Source: Bacteroidia bacterium
Lineage (GTDB): Bacteria > Bacteroidota > Bacteroidia > Bacteroidales > Prolixibacteraceae
Direction: 5' to 3'
NCBI GenBank assembly: GCA_026391315.1
Contig: JAPLDT010000053.1
Coordinates: 25,828-89,827 of the forward strand
DNA: 64,000 bases
In this document: positions 19,001-29,398 of the stretch, in pieces
Layout of the letters: each line of letters begins with the position of its first letter
Position numbering within the stretch: position 1 is the first letter of the stretch
Program-made: the position numbers and the translations under genes
Notes under the pieces: generated by a model
Told to the model about the DNA's origin: nothing
The model's input: the letters and a program-made list of their open reading frames with translations, nothing else
Database searches by the model: none

Positions 19001-19688
19001 TCAATGGGATTTTGGAGATGGAAACAAGGGATCCGGCGCTGATGTCAATAACAGTTATATGGTTCCTGACTTGACACATGACATGAGACTGAGTGCAAAA
19101 TCTACGATTACCGGATGTTCCGACAGCGTTTTTAATGCCGGGTACATTGTTGTTCATCCCAATCCACGGGCGGGTTTTGTCATGGATCATGATATTGTCT
19201 ACAACGACCTGCCAAAGGTCTCTTTTACGGATCAAAGTACAGATGCGATTAACTTTAAATGGGATTTTGGTGATGGAACCCATTCGCGGGAGAAAGATCC
19301 TGTACACAATTATGAGGTCGTTGGGAAGAGAAAAATCATACAAACCGTGTACAATCAATTTGATTGCCCGGATACAACCTCAAAAGTTGTTCTGGTCGCT
19401 TTCAACAAGATTTTCCCTCCAAACGCATTCTCCCCCGGTGCAGCCAATAGCATTGACAGGGTCTTCCTGCTTTCTTCCGAAGGGATCAAAAAGGAAGGAT
19501 ACCATTTGACTATTTTCAGCAGATGGAATGACATCGTTTTCGAATGCCGGGATGAGATAAAAGGATGGGACGGTAAAATGGCCAACGGGGTTTATGCGCC
19601 TGGCGGTAGTTACATCTGGATCCTTGAGTGCTTCGATTTTCTGGGCCGTCCGCACAAGCAAAGCGGATCGCTGACACTGGTTTTTTAA
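16083..19688 (+). CDS. T9SS surface protein: C-type lectin, PKD repeats, gliding-motility C-terminal domain
   Basis: 1201 aa secreted protein. A signal peptide (FLFMLFFAQFARAQ) is followed by an N-terminal cadherin-like region. A C-type lectin domain spans ~140-290 (GYLATITSAAEN, WIGASDAAVEGDWKWV, NWNTGEPND), then Ig/PKD modules with the repeated LWDLGDGS and FKWDFGDGTHS type motifs. The last ~90 residues (FSPGAANSIDRVF to WDGKMANGVYAPGGSYIW) form the CHU_C/gliding-motility type B sorting domain, which directs export by the type IX system. The start is TTG: the frame is closed by TGA at 16071 and no ATG precedes the signal peptide. It is likely an adhesin or glycan-binding surface protein. 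Its last ~700 residues are paralogous to the next two genes. Confidence 0.85.
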   Translation: MKFRNIIFLFMLFFAQFARAQDISIDPKQPLGIFYCNQSFYISPNFYMVASSSVTGMRISFTTGYIYGEDELHMVGYSGSVHETWYAAQGYLELLGGSSVDDYINAIRKVQYMNKAPSPTKGDRTITFSLNDADYLPDTQHFYKFISWPGITWTSAKAEAESAAMKYHGLQGYLATITSAAENAFIQLKTKGVGWIGASDAAVEGDWKWVTGPEAGTLFWRGLSTGSAVNGMYNNWNTGEPNDCCDANIPHQEDYAHITFFPNNPAQNLRWNDLPNGGTSGNYYPAGYLVEYGGMPGDPPVNLIASVALQVIVHSFSAERIFSRCQGIPVQINQQDNSATYSWTPVAGLSNPKISNPIAKPDVSTVYTVTAINGFCRDSARFTVNIDPLPVSILKKVVDICAGNKATLDPGPSTSYLWNTGSTARSLVTDMPGKYTVKLTSDKGCTASDSAMVYVHPYPKMDLSGINKLVCGSKATNLNISKDRGEWLITNLSSKEQFSTTSIQVASFGIYPFDLKLSDSYGCVVDSLVSIGFHETTAVNLGNDTTICNPRSIILDAGPGLALYQWSGGETTRKIEVKQSGKYNVLVKNSFGCYTKDSIKVGFTDNPRLNLSHLDTLICGSKATTVNITVDKGIYQLTSINPAVQINSLSANVPAYGKYPFSFNATDQYGCRSDTSFSMGFHKIPDVKFTIDESQCYGYNLQATYIGNANLLNSRFTWIFGGDTISNKLGRNIETIPLGVGQTKRDLKLIVSDEGCANSDAIRDIHVIPTLSASVKNAVQCQPLAFEFNGFNTETGVTYLWDLGDGSFAATKDVMHSYTKDGYYDVSLTVTTDKGCTNTAAIKRMVYVAPVPTAGFSITPDLCLKPGKDTLRYVGTAGSKDTFFWDLKGFDPVEIVQSPDTTAGPFVFDLINKPKTQLSLYVVSSYGCRSATASLEVKRWPIFSFKSSVKDGCAPLLVNFQAHPEDPVDKLDFQWDFGDGNKGSGADVNNSYMVPDLTHDMRLSAKSTITGCSDSVFNAGYIVVHPNPRAGFVMDHDIVYNDLPKVSFTDQSTDAINFKWDFGDGTHSREKDPVHNYEVVGKRKIIQTVYNQFDCPDTTSKVVLVAFNKIFPPNAFSPGAANSIDRVFLLSSEGIKKEGYHLTIFSRWNDIVFECRDEIKGWDGKMANGVYAPGGSYIWILECFDFLGRPHKQSGSLTLVF

Positions 19689-19733
19689 TTCGTTTTTTTT
19701 ATCTTTTGACGTTGATTATATGACATTTTCTTC

Positions 19734-22700
19734 ATGATCAAAATCCGCCTGACACTCTTTCTTCTCTTGGTTCTAACTGGGGTACTTAGCGCGCAAAGTA
19801 CTTCCAATACCTGTATGAAATCGACGGAAGGAAAAGAATTCTGGATGGGATTTATGGAGAGCAGGCACCATCAGCCAGGCCATTACCTGGAAATAACCTG
19901 TACCTCCATATTTACTTGTAACTTCAAGGTTTACCTGGGTAATTCCATAGTCCCATCTTACACAGTCCAGATACAGCCAAATACCCCTTACCGGTTTAAG
20001 CCAGTCTGGCAACAGGTAGAACCCATTGGTTCCGAAGTTGTTGAAGAAAAGGCGATCCACATTGTATCCGATCAGCCGATGAATGTGTTTGCGATGAACT
20101 GGAGCCCGAGTTCGGCCGATGCTGCAGTTATTTTCCCGATCGACGCCATCGGGAACGAATATTATGCCATGTGTTACGATCCGCATATCAATGAGAGTTC
20201 GTCAGGTGCGCCGGGAAATGGGAAAAACAGCGAGTTCCTTGTGGTCGCTACCGAGGATAATACAAAGATCTCAATTACACCCACTAAGATTACAGATCAG
20301 CTTCGTGCCGCCAACGTGTCTTTTACCATCACATTAAACAAGGGTCAACTCTACCAGGTTCAATCAATGAACCATGCAAATTTGGTCGGGCAAGGGGATT
20401 TGACCGGGAGCTACATCAAAAGTGATAAGCCTGTGGCTTTTTATTCCGGATCCTGGTCAACAACCATTCCGGCAGATTCAAATGTTGATGCATGGGATCA
20501 CCTCTATGAACAGATCCCTCCGGTACGGTCGTGGGGTCGGAAATTTGTTACGGTACCCCTGAAAGGAAGAAGCGAAGACCGGTTCAGGATCATAGCTTCA
20601 GAGGACAAAACAAGTATCCGGATAGGAAGCAACAATCCAATTGTGTTGAACAAAGGGCAGTTTTACGAATTCAAACTCACAAAAGATCAACCCTCTTATA
20701 TTGAGAGCGACCATCCAATCCTGCTGGCCCAGTTCATGGTCTCCAACAGTGTTGATCGACCTGCGGGTGTGAGTTCAAGCAACTGGGATGGAGATCCTCT
20801 TATGTTGATAATCAGTCCGGTGGATGAAACCAGGGAGGCCGTTACTTTCGTCGCTTATGATTCCCCCAACATCAAAAGTAAATATTTTGTCAATGTAGTT
20901 ACTAAAATTGAATACAGCAGTTTTATAACATTGGATGGTCAGCCGATTGTTTTTCAAATACTACCCAGTTCTGGATTTGCTTACGCACAGGTCGCTATCA
21001 CAAAAGGAAATCACAATCTGAACAGCTCGCAGCCGGGTAAAGGATTTATCGCTTATGTTTATGGTTACGGAGGTGTTGAATCGTATGGTTATGGTGTTGG
21101 CTTTAACCTCAGCATCAAACTGGACCTGGGCGGGGATCTCCATTTTGTGAAGGATACCATTTTACTTTGCAAAGGGCAGGCGAAAATTCTGGATGCTGGG
21201 TCGCATTTCTCGAAATTTTTATGGAGCACCGGAGATACAACCCAGACCATCTTTGTAACCAAGGCCGGATATTCAAGTGTAAGAGCATCTACATCAGATG
21301 GTTGTACTTTAAAGGACAGCATCTATACCTACGTAAGCAACCCGGTTATCAACCTCGGGAATGACACCACAGTATGCTTTCCAAAGAGCATAAAGCTTGA
21401 TGCAGGACCAGGGTTCCTATCCTACAACTGGAATACAAAGGATACTGTCAGTTACATTATTGCCAAAACTCAGGGGATGTATAGTGTTCTGGCGAAAAAC
21501 AAGTACGATTGTCCCTGCAGTGATTCACTCTACGTGTTTTTTGTTGCCAAACCTAAAATTAGCCTGAGTGGTCTCGATACCTTGATGTGTGGCAGCAAGG
21601 TTTCGACCTTTAACCTTACTGCGGACAAGGGAAAGTACCAACTGAAAGCGGATAATCCGCTGATAACTTTCAATGGCCTGACGGCCACCGTACCTCAGTT
21701 TGGCACCTATCCATTTACATTCATTGCAACTGATCCGTATGGATGTATTGCAGATACAGTTTTTAAGGCCGGATTTCATGAAATTCCAAAGTTGAACCTC
21801 GGAAACGATACCACGATATGTAATCCCAAATTGTTATTGCTGGATGCAGGAGCTGGATTGTCTTCTTATCTGTGGACAACAAAAGATACGCTCAGGACTT
21901 ATGAGGTGAAATCTCCCGGAAGTTATGGTGTTCAGGTACGGAACAAATATGGATGTGCCAACCAGGACAATATCTCTGTTAATTTCGTAAATAATCCCAA
22001 ATTGGACCTCAGCAAGTTGGATACACTGATCTGCGGGGTCAAATCTACCAACCTGAATATTTCAGTTGACAAGGGTCAATACCTTCTTGGAAGCACAGAC
22101 CCTTCAGTGACCATCAATGGTCTTTCAGCCAACGTTTCCAAGTATGGAACTTTCCCGTTTAGTTATAGATCCATCGACCAGTTTACCTGCAGGTCGGACA
22201 CAAACTTTACAATTGGGTTCCATAAAATACCAACCGTAGAAATTTCTGTAGACGACACTACATGTTACGGGTATAGCCTTGATGCGAAATATCTTGGGGA
22301 TGCAGAGCCGAATTTAACCCGTTTTACCTGGGTTTTTGCAAAAGATACGGTGGCAAATGAGATTGGTAGAACACAAATGCATGTTAAATTGGGTCTGGAC
22401 CGTACCAAACGTGACCTTTACCTCCATGTTATGGAGTTGGGGTGCCATAACAGTCAGGTCATCAAAGAGATAAGTGTAATCCCAGACCTTGATTTCTCTG
22501 TGCATGATTCGATCCTGTGCCAACCTTTCCAGTTTAATTTTGCCGCTACAAATACGGAGAATGTTGTAGATTACCTGTGGGATTGGGGTGACGGAAACTT
22601 GGAACACCAGGGAAAAGGAGCTTCGCATTCCTATGCTAAGGATGGCTATTATACTGTGCAACTGACTGCAACAACCGATAAGAAATGTATCAACACGGTC

Positions 22701-23734
22701 AAAAAATTGAATTTCCTTTATGTAGCGCCGGTTCCCAATGTGGATTTTTCTATCAGCGATAACAAATGCCTTGAAACAGGGCCGCAATCTTTGCTTTATA
22801 CAGGCTCTGCAGATGACAAGGACCACTACAATTGGGATTTGTCGGCCTTTATGCCCAACGAGTTGATTAAAAAACCGGGAGACACAAAGGGACCTTTGGT
22901 CTTTGAGTTTGTATCAGCGAAACCAAGGCCCTGGAATTGCAACGTATTCCCAAATTTGCCTTGCAGGTCAAAGATAGTTCGGGATGCATCCCCTTCTTGG
23001 TTGACTTCAATGCGTTAACAGCAGATAAAGTCGACCAGGTTGATTACAAATGGAATCTGGGAGATGGTAAATGGGGGTATGGTTCTACAGTAGCTCATAC
23101 TTATCCTTTTCCGGATTTGGTTTATGACATAACGCTTTTTGCGGATTCAAAAACAACAGGTTGTAAGGATACCCTGTACAAACCGTCGTTTGTGAAGGTG
23201 TTTCCACAACCAAAGGCCTCATTTACAATCAAACAGAAGATTCTGAGCAATGAAAATCCTGTTGCCACATTTACAAATGAATCCGCAGGCGCTGACCATT
23301 TCCTATGGACTTTCGGCGATGGACTTTTCTCACACATCAAGGATCCGACCCACAAATACACGGCGGTTGGTCCCCGACAGGTTTTGCTTGAATCCATCAA
23401 TGAATTTGGATGTTCTGATACCATTTCGGATGAGGTAATCATCTCATTGCTAAAGATATTTGTTCCGAATTCTTTTTCACCCGCTGCGCCGAATCCTGTC
23501 GACAGGGAGTTTTTTCCCTATTGCAACGGAGTCCTTCAAAAAGGATACCATCTAAAAATAGTGAGCAGATGGAACGATGTAATTTTTGAGACCAAAAATG
23601 AGTTGAAAGGATGGGACGGCAGGTTATCGGACGGCTCTTTCGCCCCTGCCGGGAATTACATTTGGTTACTTTATTATGAAGATTTTCTTGGAAAATTCCA
23701 TTACCAGAATGGAACGGTTACTTTGATTTTTTAA
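19734..23734 (+). pseudogene. T9SS surface protein with IgGFc-binding-like N-domain, split by deletion frameshift
   Basis: Two ORFs (19734-23018 and about 22910-23734) are halves of one gene. The first gives a signal peptide, an IgGFc-binding-like domain (~30-460; STEGKEFWMGFMES) and Ig/PKD repeats. The second, in frame +2, carries the last PKD modules and the gliding-motility sorting domain. Alignment with the intact paralogue downstream shows GPLVFE followed directly by C-I-S-E-T-K-A-L-E-L-Q-R in the other frame, where the paralogue has 18 residues between the equivalent positions. About 52 bp are thus missing at 22907/22910, an out-of-frame deletion. As written, the product would lack its T9SS signal and not be anchored. 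An assembly error is the alternative. Confidence 0.8.
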
Positions 23735-23778
23735 TCCATCTTTCTTCATTTTGCCCTTTAAAATCCGATCTTTGTGCG

Positions 23779-26700
23779 ATGATCAAATATGGACTTATTC
23801 TGATATTTGTATTTTCGAACCTTTCAAAGCTTTCGGCTTTGGGCCCATCGGATATTTGTGTCAAAACCACAGAAGGCAAGGAATTTTGGTTTGGCTTTAT
23901 GGAAAACCGGCCGGGCTTCGGTTGTCCTACACCGGTACCGGTAAATTATCTGGAAGTAACAGTAACCTCCAGGTTTAATTGTCAGTTTACCATTGCGGTT
24001 GGAAGACCGGGTACCACCATCATCTCAGACATTTTGCAACCAAATATTCCCAAAAAATTCAGAATTGACAGGTCATTGGGTGAACCATCAGGGTCCGAAA
24101 ATATTGAAGCGAAGGCCCTTCACCTGGTCTCCGATCAACCCCTGAACCTTTACGCCATGAACTGGGGTTATAACTCGGCAGATGCGGCAGTGATTTTTCC
24201 GGTCGAGGCGCTTGGCAACGAGTATTATGCCATGTGCTATGAACCACATAACGAGGTTCAGTCTGTGTTCAATATTTTCTGCGGGTTTATCACGCTCACC
24301 AATGGCAAAAACAGTGAATTTGTGGTGGTTGCATCGGAAGATCAGACCGCCGTGACCATAACGCCCAATAAAATTACAGATCGGCTACAACCTGCCAATG
24401 TTCCCTTTACCATTACCCTGAACAAAGGTGAACTCTACCAGGTTCAATCGATGAACGCCCCGGGTCTCATTGGTCAGGGGGATTTGACAGGCAGCAACAT
24501 CAAAAGCGATAAGCCCGTCGCTTTGTATTCCGGATCCTGGGCTACCACAGTGCCGGTAACATCCAGCTATGCATGGGACCATCTTTACGAACAGATTCCG
24601 CCGCTCCGTTCCTGGGGCAGAAAATTTGTAGCTGTTCCTTTAAAATCGAGAGGAAAAGATATCTATCGGATCCTTTCTTCTGTGGATCAAACCACTATCA
24701 AAGTTGGTAATAAAATTCCGGTTGTTAGGAATCGCGGTGAATTTTATGAATTCATATTGAATGCAAATGAGCCCTCCTTAATCGAAAGTGACCATCCAGT
24801 TCTTCTTGCTCAGTACAGCGCTTCTAACGAATTTGACCGTCCGCCTTCAATTCCGCAGGGCGGTGCATGGGATGGAGATCCATCGATGTTGGTTATCAGT
24901 CCGGTAGATGAAACCAGGGAACAGGTAACTTTTGTAGCCTACGACACTCCCGAAATAACCAACAAATTTTTTGTCAACGTGGTAACCAGGGATGATGCAG
25001 TAAATCAAATACAACTGGACAATAGTCCCATTTCCTTCACCTCCCTTCCCAACACTGGATATGCTTTTGCACAGGTTCAGATTGCTGTTGGAAACCATAA
25101 CCTTGCCAGCACCGAAGCTGGCAAGGGTTTCATTGCCTATGTGTATGGGTTTGGAGGCGTTGAGTCGTACGGATATGGGGTAGGTTTTAACCTTAGCACG
25201 CGTCTTGATCTCGGAGGGGATATCCATTTTGCAAAAGATACCATTTTGTTGTGCCATGGTGAAACCAAAATACTGGATGCAGGTCCTTATTTCTCTACTT
25301 TTCAGTGGAGCACTGGAGAGACCACCCAGAAAATCAGCGTGAATCAGAAGGGATATTATTCAGTTACAGCGACCACCCCCGACGGATGCACCCTGAATAA
25401 GCAGGTCTATGTATTTGAAAGCAATCCTGTTGTAAACCTGGGCGCCGATACAACCATCTGTCGTGAGCCGTCCATTCTTCTTGATGCCGGAGCCGGTTTT
25501 ACCTCCTATCTATGGTCGACCAATGCATCCACACAAAAGATTTCGGCCAATTTAACAGGTAGTTACAGCGTTCAGGCAACAAATAAATATGGATGCAGCG
25601 CCAGGGATACGATCCATGTTAATATTGGCTACACCCCAAAACTAAATCTTAGCAAGTTGGACACTGAAATCTGCGGAGTAAAATCCACCATCGTGAACAT
25701 AACCGCAGACAGAGGGCAGTATTCATTGTACAGCGCTAATCCTGCCGTATCAGTTACAGGACTTACAGCAGTAGTTCCTCAATTTGGCGCTTTCCCTTTT
25801 ACTTTCAGGGCAACCGGTGATTATGCCTGTGCTGTTGATACAAATTTCACCATCCGGTTCAACGAAAAACCCACCATCAGTTTTGATATAAGCGATAACC
25901 AATGTCTGAAAGTGGGTACACAAACCCTTCATTATACCGGAACAGGAGATGATTATGCCCGTTATAACTGGGATTTGTCTGGTTTTATACCTGGCGAGAT
26001 CATCAAAAATCCAGGTATTACAAAAGGACCGCTGATATTTGATTTGAAAACCCAACCAAAAGTAACAATAGGACTGCAGGTTGTATCAAAAGAAGGTTGT
26101 ACCAGCGATAGAAAGCAGCTCCGGTTGCAGCGGAACCCTGACTTTTCAGTAATTGCATCAGATAGTCTGGGATGTGCCCCATTGTCTCTCACCTTTAGCG
26201 CTATCACGCATGGATCATTTGATCAGGTAGACTATAAGTGGGATCTTGGCAACAATGACATCAATTATGGTGCACAGTTTTCTTATACATATCCGAATCC
26301 AAAACAATCGTATGATATCAGCATATTTGCCGAATCCAAAATAACAGGGTGCAAAGACACGCTGTTTAAGCCTCAATGGATCAGTGTGTTTCCAAAACCT
26401 AAAGCTGAATTCTCAGTCCAAAATCCCATTCAATGCGTAAACGACCTGTTCGCGTTTCAGGCTTTAGACAATGGGGTGGGAGTACAATACAACTGGGATT
26501 GGGGAGATGGCAGCAAAGCTGAAGGAATGAACGCTCAGCACGGATACAATGCCGAGGGTCGTTACAATGTCTCCCTTGCCGTCCTGAGCAGCCATGGCTG
26601 CAGTGATCAGTCTCTTGTCAGGGAAATGGTCTATGCAGCGCCGATCCCCACTGTCGGATTCTCATTGGATCCGGAGTCTTGTCTTGAACCGGGTCATAAT

Positions 26701-27699
26701 ACTTTAAGCTACATCGGATCAGCCACAGATAAGGATAAATTCAATTGGGATTTGGCAAGACTGGATGCCGAAGAAATAGTTCAGGCTCCGGGGACCACAC
26801 AGGGTCCTCTGGTTTTTGACCTTATCAATCATCCAACCTCCACTGTATCACTGCAGGTCGTTTCGCAATATGGCTGCAAAAGTGAAACGAAGGTCATAAA
26901 TCTCAAGAGAAAGCCGGTATTTTCTTTCACTTCGGATGTCAGATCGGGTTGTGCACCGCTTCATGTACGATTTAAGGCAAAACCAAACGACGCTTTCGAT
27001 CAGCTGGATTATCAGTGGAGTTTCGGTGATGGCACAACTCAATCGGGAGATGAAATGCTCCATTCTTTCCTAATCCCAGATCATTCATTTGATATTCAGG
27101 TAAACGCGCTCTCGAAAATTACAGGCTGCAGGGCAATGGTAGAAGAAAAGAAGTATATTTCTGTTTGCCCGAATCCTAAAGCCGGATTTTCGATGAATCC
27201 CTATATGGTTTACAATGATCAACCGCTAGTCTCTTTTGCCGATCGAAGTATAGGCGCTATCCATTTTGACTGGGATTTTGGCGACGGGACACGGTCAGTT
27301 TTGCAAAATCCTTCTCACAATTTTGGGAGTGTGGGGATTAAAAAAATTATACAAACAGTTTACAATGAATTCGATTGCAGTGACACGACAGGCAAAGAGC
27401 TGGTCGTAGCAATTCATAAAATTTTCACGCCGAATGCCTTCTCTCCAAGGGCGAAAAATCCGGCAGACCGTCAATTTCTCCTTTATATCAATGGAGTTCA
27501 AACGGATGGTTACCATCTGAAAATATTAAGCCGTTGGAACGATGTGGTTTTCGAATGTAAAAATGAAATTAAGGGATGGGATGGCAGGTTATCTGACGGT
27601 TCGATGGCACAGGTTGGTAATTACATCTGGATACTGGAGTTCATCGATTTTCTTGGGAAAGCCCACCGGCAAACAGGAACCGTGATGTTGTTGGATTAA
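23779..27699 (+). CDS. T9SS surface protein with IgGFc-binding-like N-domain and PKD repeats, intact
   Basis: 1306 aa. A short signal peptide (YGLILIFVFSNLSKLSA) is followed by an IgGFc-binding-like domain (~28-460; TTEGKEFWFGFMEN, NWGYNSADAAVIFP, SGSWATTVP). A series of Ig/PKD modules follows (NWDWGDGS, DWDFGDGTRS). The type B gliding-motility sorting domain spans ~1215-1306 (FTPNAFSPRAKNPADRQF, GWDGRLSDGSMAQVGNYIW). It is the intact paralogue of the broken gene upstream. The N-domains are homologous almost throughout, so the pair arose by tandem duplication. It is expected to be secreted by T9SS and held at the cell surface. The PorP/SprF protein encoded convergently just downstream is a likely anchoring partner. 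The ligand is unknown. Confidence 0.85.
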   Translation: MIKYGLILIFVFSNLSKLSALGPSDICVKTTEGKEFWFGFMENRPGFGCPTPVPVNYLEVTVTSRFNCQFTIAVGRPGTTIISDILQPNIPKKFRIDRSLGEPSGSENIEAKALHLVSDQPLNLYAMNWGYNSADAAVIFPVEALGNEYYAMCYEPHNEVQSVFNIFCGFITLTNGKNSEFVVVASEDQTAVTITPNKITDRLQPANVPFTITLNKGELYQVQSMNAPGLIGQGDLTGSNIKSDKPVALYSGSWATTVPVTSSYAWDHLYEQIPPLRSWGRKFVAVPLKSRGKDIYRILSSVDQTTIKVGNKIPVVRNRGEFYEFILNANEPSLIESDHPVLLAQYSASNEFDRPPSIPQGGAWDGDPSMLVISPVDETREQVTFVAYDTPEITNKFFVNVVTRDDAVNQIQLDNSPISFTSLPNTGYAFAQVQIAVGNHNLASTEAGKGFIAYVYGFGGVESYGYGVGFNLSTRLDLGGDIHFAKDTILLCHGETKILDAGPYFSTFQWSTGETTQKISVNQKGYYSVTATTPDGCTLNKQVYVFESNPVVNLGADTTICREPSILLDAGAGFTSYLWSTNASTQKISANLTGSYSVQATNKYGCSARDTIHVNIGYTPKLNLSKLDTEICGVKSTIVNITADRGQYSLYSANPAVSVTGLTAVVPQFGAFPFTFRATGDYACAVDTNFTIRFNEKPTISFDISDNQCLKVGTQTLHYTGTGDDYARYNWDLSGFIPGEIIKNPGITKGPLIFDLKTQPKVTIGLQVVSKEGCTSDRKQLRLQRNPDFSVIASDSLGCAPLSLTFSAITHGSFDQVDYKWDLGNNDINYGAQFSYTYPNPKQSYDISIFAESKITGCKDTLFKPQWISVFPKPKAEFSVQNPIQCVNDLFAFQALDNGVGVQYNWDWGDGSKAEGMNAQHGYNAEGRYNVSLAVLSSHGCSDQSLVREMVYAAPIPTVGFSLDPESCLEPGHNTLSYIGSATDKDKFNWDLARLDAEEIVQAPGTTQGPLVFDLINHPTSTVSLQVVSQYGCKSETKVINLKRKPVFSFTSDVRSGCAPLHVRFKAKPNDAFDQLDYQWSFGDGTTQSGDEMLHSFLIPDHSFDIQVNALSKITGCRAMVEEKKYISVCPNPKAGFSMNPYMVYNDQPLVSFADRSIGAIHFDWDFGDGTRSVLQNPSHNFGSVGIKKIIQTVYNEFDCSDTTGKELVVAIHKIFTPNAFSPRAKNPADRQFLLYINGVQTDGYHLKILSRWNDVVFECKNEIKGWDGRLSDGSMAQVGNYIWILEFIDFLGKAHRQTGTVMLLD

Positions 27700-27711
27700 G
27701 GTTGAAGGGAA

Positions 27712-28764
27712 TCAGAGGGTCGGTATTCGCATTGTATCGTAAAATGGCCTTTTCCGGAGGTTTCTTTCCAGGTAAAAAATAAGGGAGATTTCATGTGAAC
27801 CCATACTGTAGGTAGAGAGATCAGAAAGCACATAATCGAAGCTGTATCCCAATTGAAAGAAGGTTGTAGAATAACCGACCATCCCGATAATGGCATCAGG
27901 ACGGGCTGAGAGGTTGTTTCTGTACCAGGCCCCAAAGGTGAGGGAGTTGGTAATAACCATATACATTCCCAGGTTCAATTGTTTAAAAACTCCCTGTTGT
28001 TGGTAAATGGCATTTGGTGAAAGAGAGAAACCCTTCGAAAACAGTTCCCTTACGAAATCATGCGTTTTTGCTCCGATGTGCAATGTAAATTTCATCGGCA
28101 ATCTTCCCATTCTGTCTCCCTCCATGATGGACTGGTTGGGATTAGTCAGGTGACTGAGTGCAAAACCAAAATAGGTATCATTTCGTTGCCCTACCATCCC
28201 AAAAGTAAAATCAGGAAATATTTTTTGTCCGCTTTCTACCGGTAAAGCATAATTATCTGTAATCGAACCATTCTCCTGGTTAATCATACCGGGAAAGATC
28301 AGGTTTTTAGTATTGAATTGCTTCAGGATGAAGCCGGCCTGTAGCGCTGTGGTAAGGAAAAACCGGTCGTTGATTTTGATGTGGTGGCAATAAATGAAAG
28401 AGCTCTGAACCGTGTTAATATTACCATCAACCTCCCTGTCATAAAGCGCCTGAAAGCCGATGGCGCCATTCATTCCCAATATATATTTGTCGTAGGAAAG
28501 ATTATAGGTAACAAATGTATTTCCTGAGGCAGGCCATTGGTTCCGGTAGTTGGATACTATACGGGGATATGTACTGGTTCCGGCAAATCCGGGGTTAAGA
28601 TAGAGCGGATTCGAGTAAAATTGTGAAAACTGAGGATCCTGAGCATTTGATGTAATCGGCGAAAAAAGGCCAATGCCAAGGACAATGACAAGCAGAAAAC
28701 ACTTTACTTGAGATCTGGTAGCATGGGAAAATAGGCAGCAGCAAACTCTTTTTTGTCGTATCAT
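27712..28764 (-). CDS. PorP/SprF family type IX secretion outer-membrane protein
   Basis: 350 aa. A signal peptide ends at ITSNAQ. The mature protein starts DPQFSQFYSNPLYLNPGFAG, the signature of the PorP/SprF family. A barrel-like pattern runs through the C-terminus, ending in AMR-type short loops. PorP/SprF proteins are linked to surface attachment of type B-domain T9SS cargo, and this gene lies convergent to three such cargo genes with only 12 bp between it and the last one. I use the ATG at 28764. The TTG at 28791 would overlap the upstream gene and add a tail before the signal peptide. It lies 17 nt after the HEAT-repeat gene on the same strand. Confidence 0.88.
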   Translation of the reverse strand: MIRQKRVCCCLFSHATRSQVKCFLLVIVLGIGLFSPITSNAQDPQFSQFYSNPLYLNPGFAGTSTYPRIVSNYRNQWPASGNTFVTYNLSYDKYILGMNGAIGFQALYDREVDGNINTVQSSFIYCHHIKINDRFFLTTALQAGFILKQFNTKNLIFPGMINQENGSITDNYALPVESGQKIFPDFTFGMVGQRNDTYFGFALSHLTNPNQSIMEGDRMGRLPMKFTLHIGAKTHDFVRELFSKGFSLSPNAIYQQQGVFKQLNLGMYMVITNSLTFGAWYRNNLSARPDAIIGMVGYSTTFFQLGYSFDYVLSDLSTYSMGSHEISLIFYLERNLRKRPFYDTMRIPTL

Positions 28765-28780
28765 GGTTAAATAATGCCGA

Positions 28781-29320
28781 TTAAAAATCAACCGGATCCT
28801 GATCTAGTGGAATATTTGGTATAATTTCCAACAATCCTTTTAACAGATACAGTTTTCTCTCTTCCGCAAGAGACAGGCTTTTTTCAATTTTGTTCAAAAG
28901 CATGGATTCTGTATCTCCCTCTATTTTGCCATACATATTTTCGATGACCGTAAAAGCTTCGAAAGCAATCTGGAACTCCTGATCGATGATGAGCTGAACG
29001 AAGAAGGGAAGGTGCTTGCTGTAATTCAGACCGTTTTGCCAGCATGAGGCTACCAACCGTTCCAAAATGTCCAGATCCTTTTCATTTTTAAGCTCTTGGA
29101 TTAGTTGATCTACCGAATTTTCATGCTTTAAATCAATAAACAACTGGTAGATAATCTCTTTAACCTCTTTGCTTGTTGTTTGGTGAAGAAATGTAATCAG
29201 CGGGGCAACATAAGATTCGTCACCTTTGGTTTTTATCTCCTCCAGTGCATGATCAATTAATTCCTGGTTACTCGTCTTTATGGCAGATTTTAAACGGTTT
29301 AGTTTGTCCGGATTATCCAT
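28781..29320 (-). CDS. HEAT-repeat-like protein
   Basis: 179 aa, acidic, all-helical, no signal peptide. The repeated pattern of paired helices (SYVAPLITFLHQTTSKEVKEIIYQLFIDLKH; SVDQLIQELKNEKDLDILERLVASCW) is that of HEAT/Armadillo-type scaffold proteins. There is no catalytic motif. It follows uvrA with a 78-bp gap and precedes PorP/SprF with a 17-bp gap, so all three may be one transcript. The name is structural only. Its partner is unknown. Confidence 0.65.
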   Translation of the reverse strand: MDNPDKLNRLKSAIKTSNQELIDHALEEIKTKGDESYVAPLITFLHQTTSKEVKEIIYQLFIDLKHENSVDQLIQELKNEKDLDILERLVASCWQNGLNYSKHLPFFVQLIIDQEFQIAFEAFTVIENMYGKIEGDTESMLLNKIEKSLSLAEERKLYLLKGLLEIIPNIPLDQDPVDF

Positions 29321-29398
29321 CAGTTTCTGTTTTCCTTTTTGTATACGACAAAGATAAAATTATTTAAATAAGCCTGCCTGCTGAGTATGATTAACGTG

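Noticed and set aside
22907-22937. Programmed ribosomal frameshift joining the two halves of the middle surface protein
   Set aside because: There is no slippery sequence, and the paralogue shows ~52 bp missing at the junction, so a deletion explains it better.
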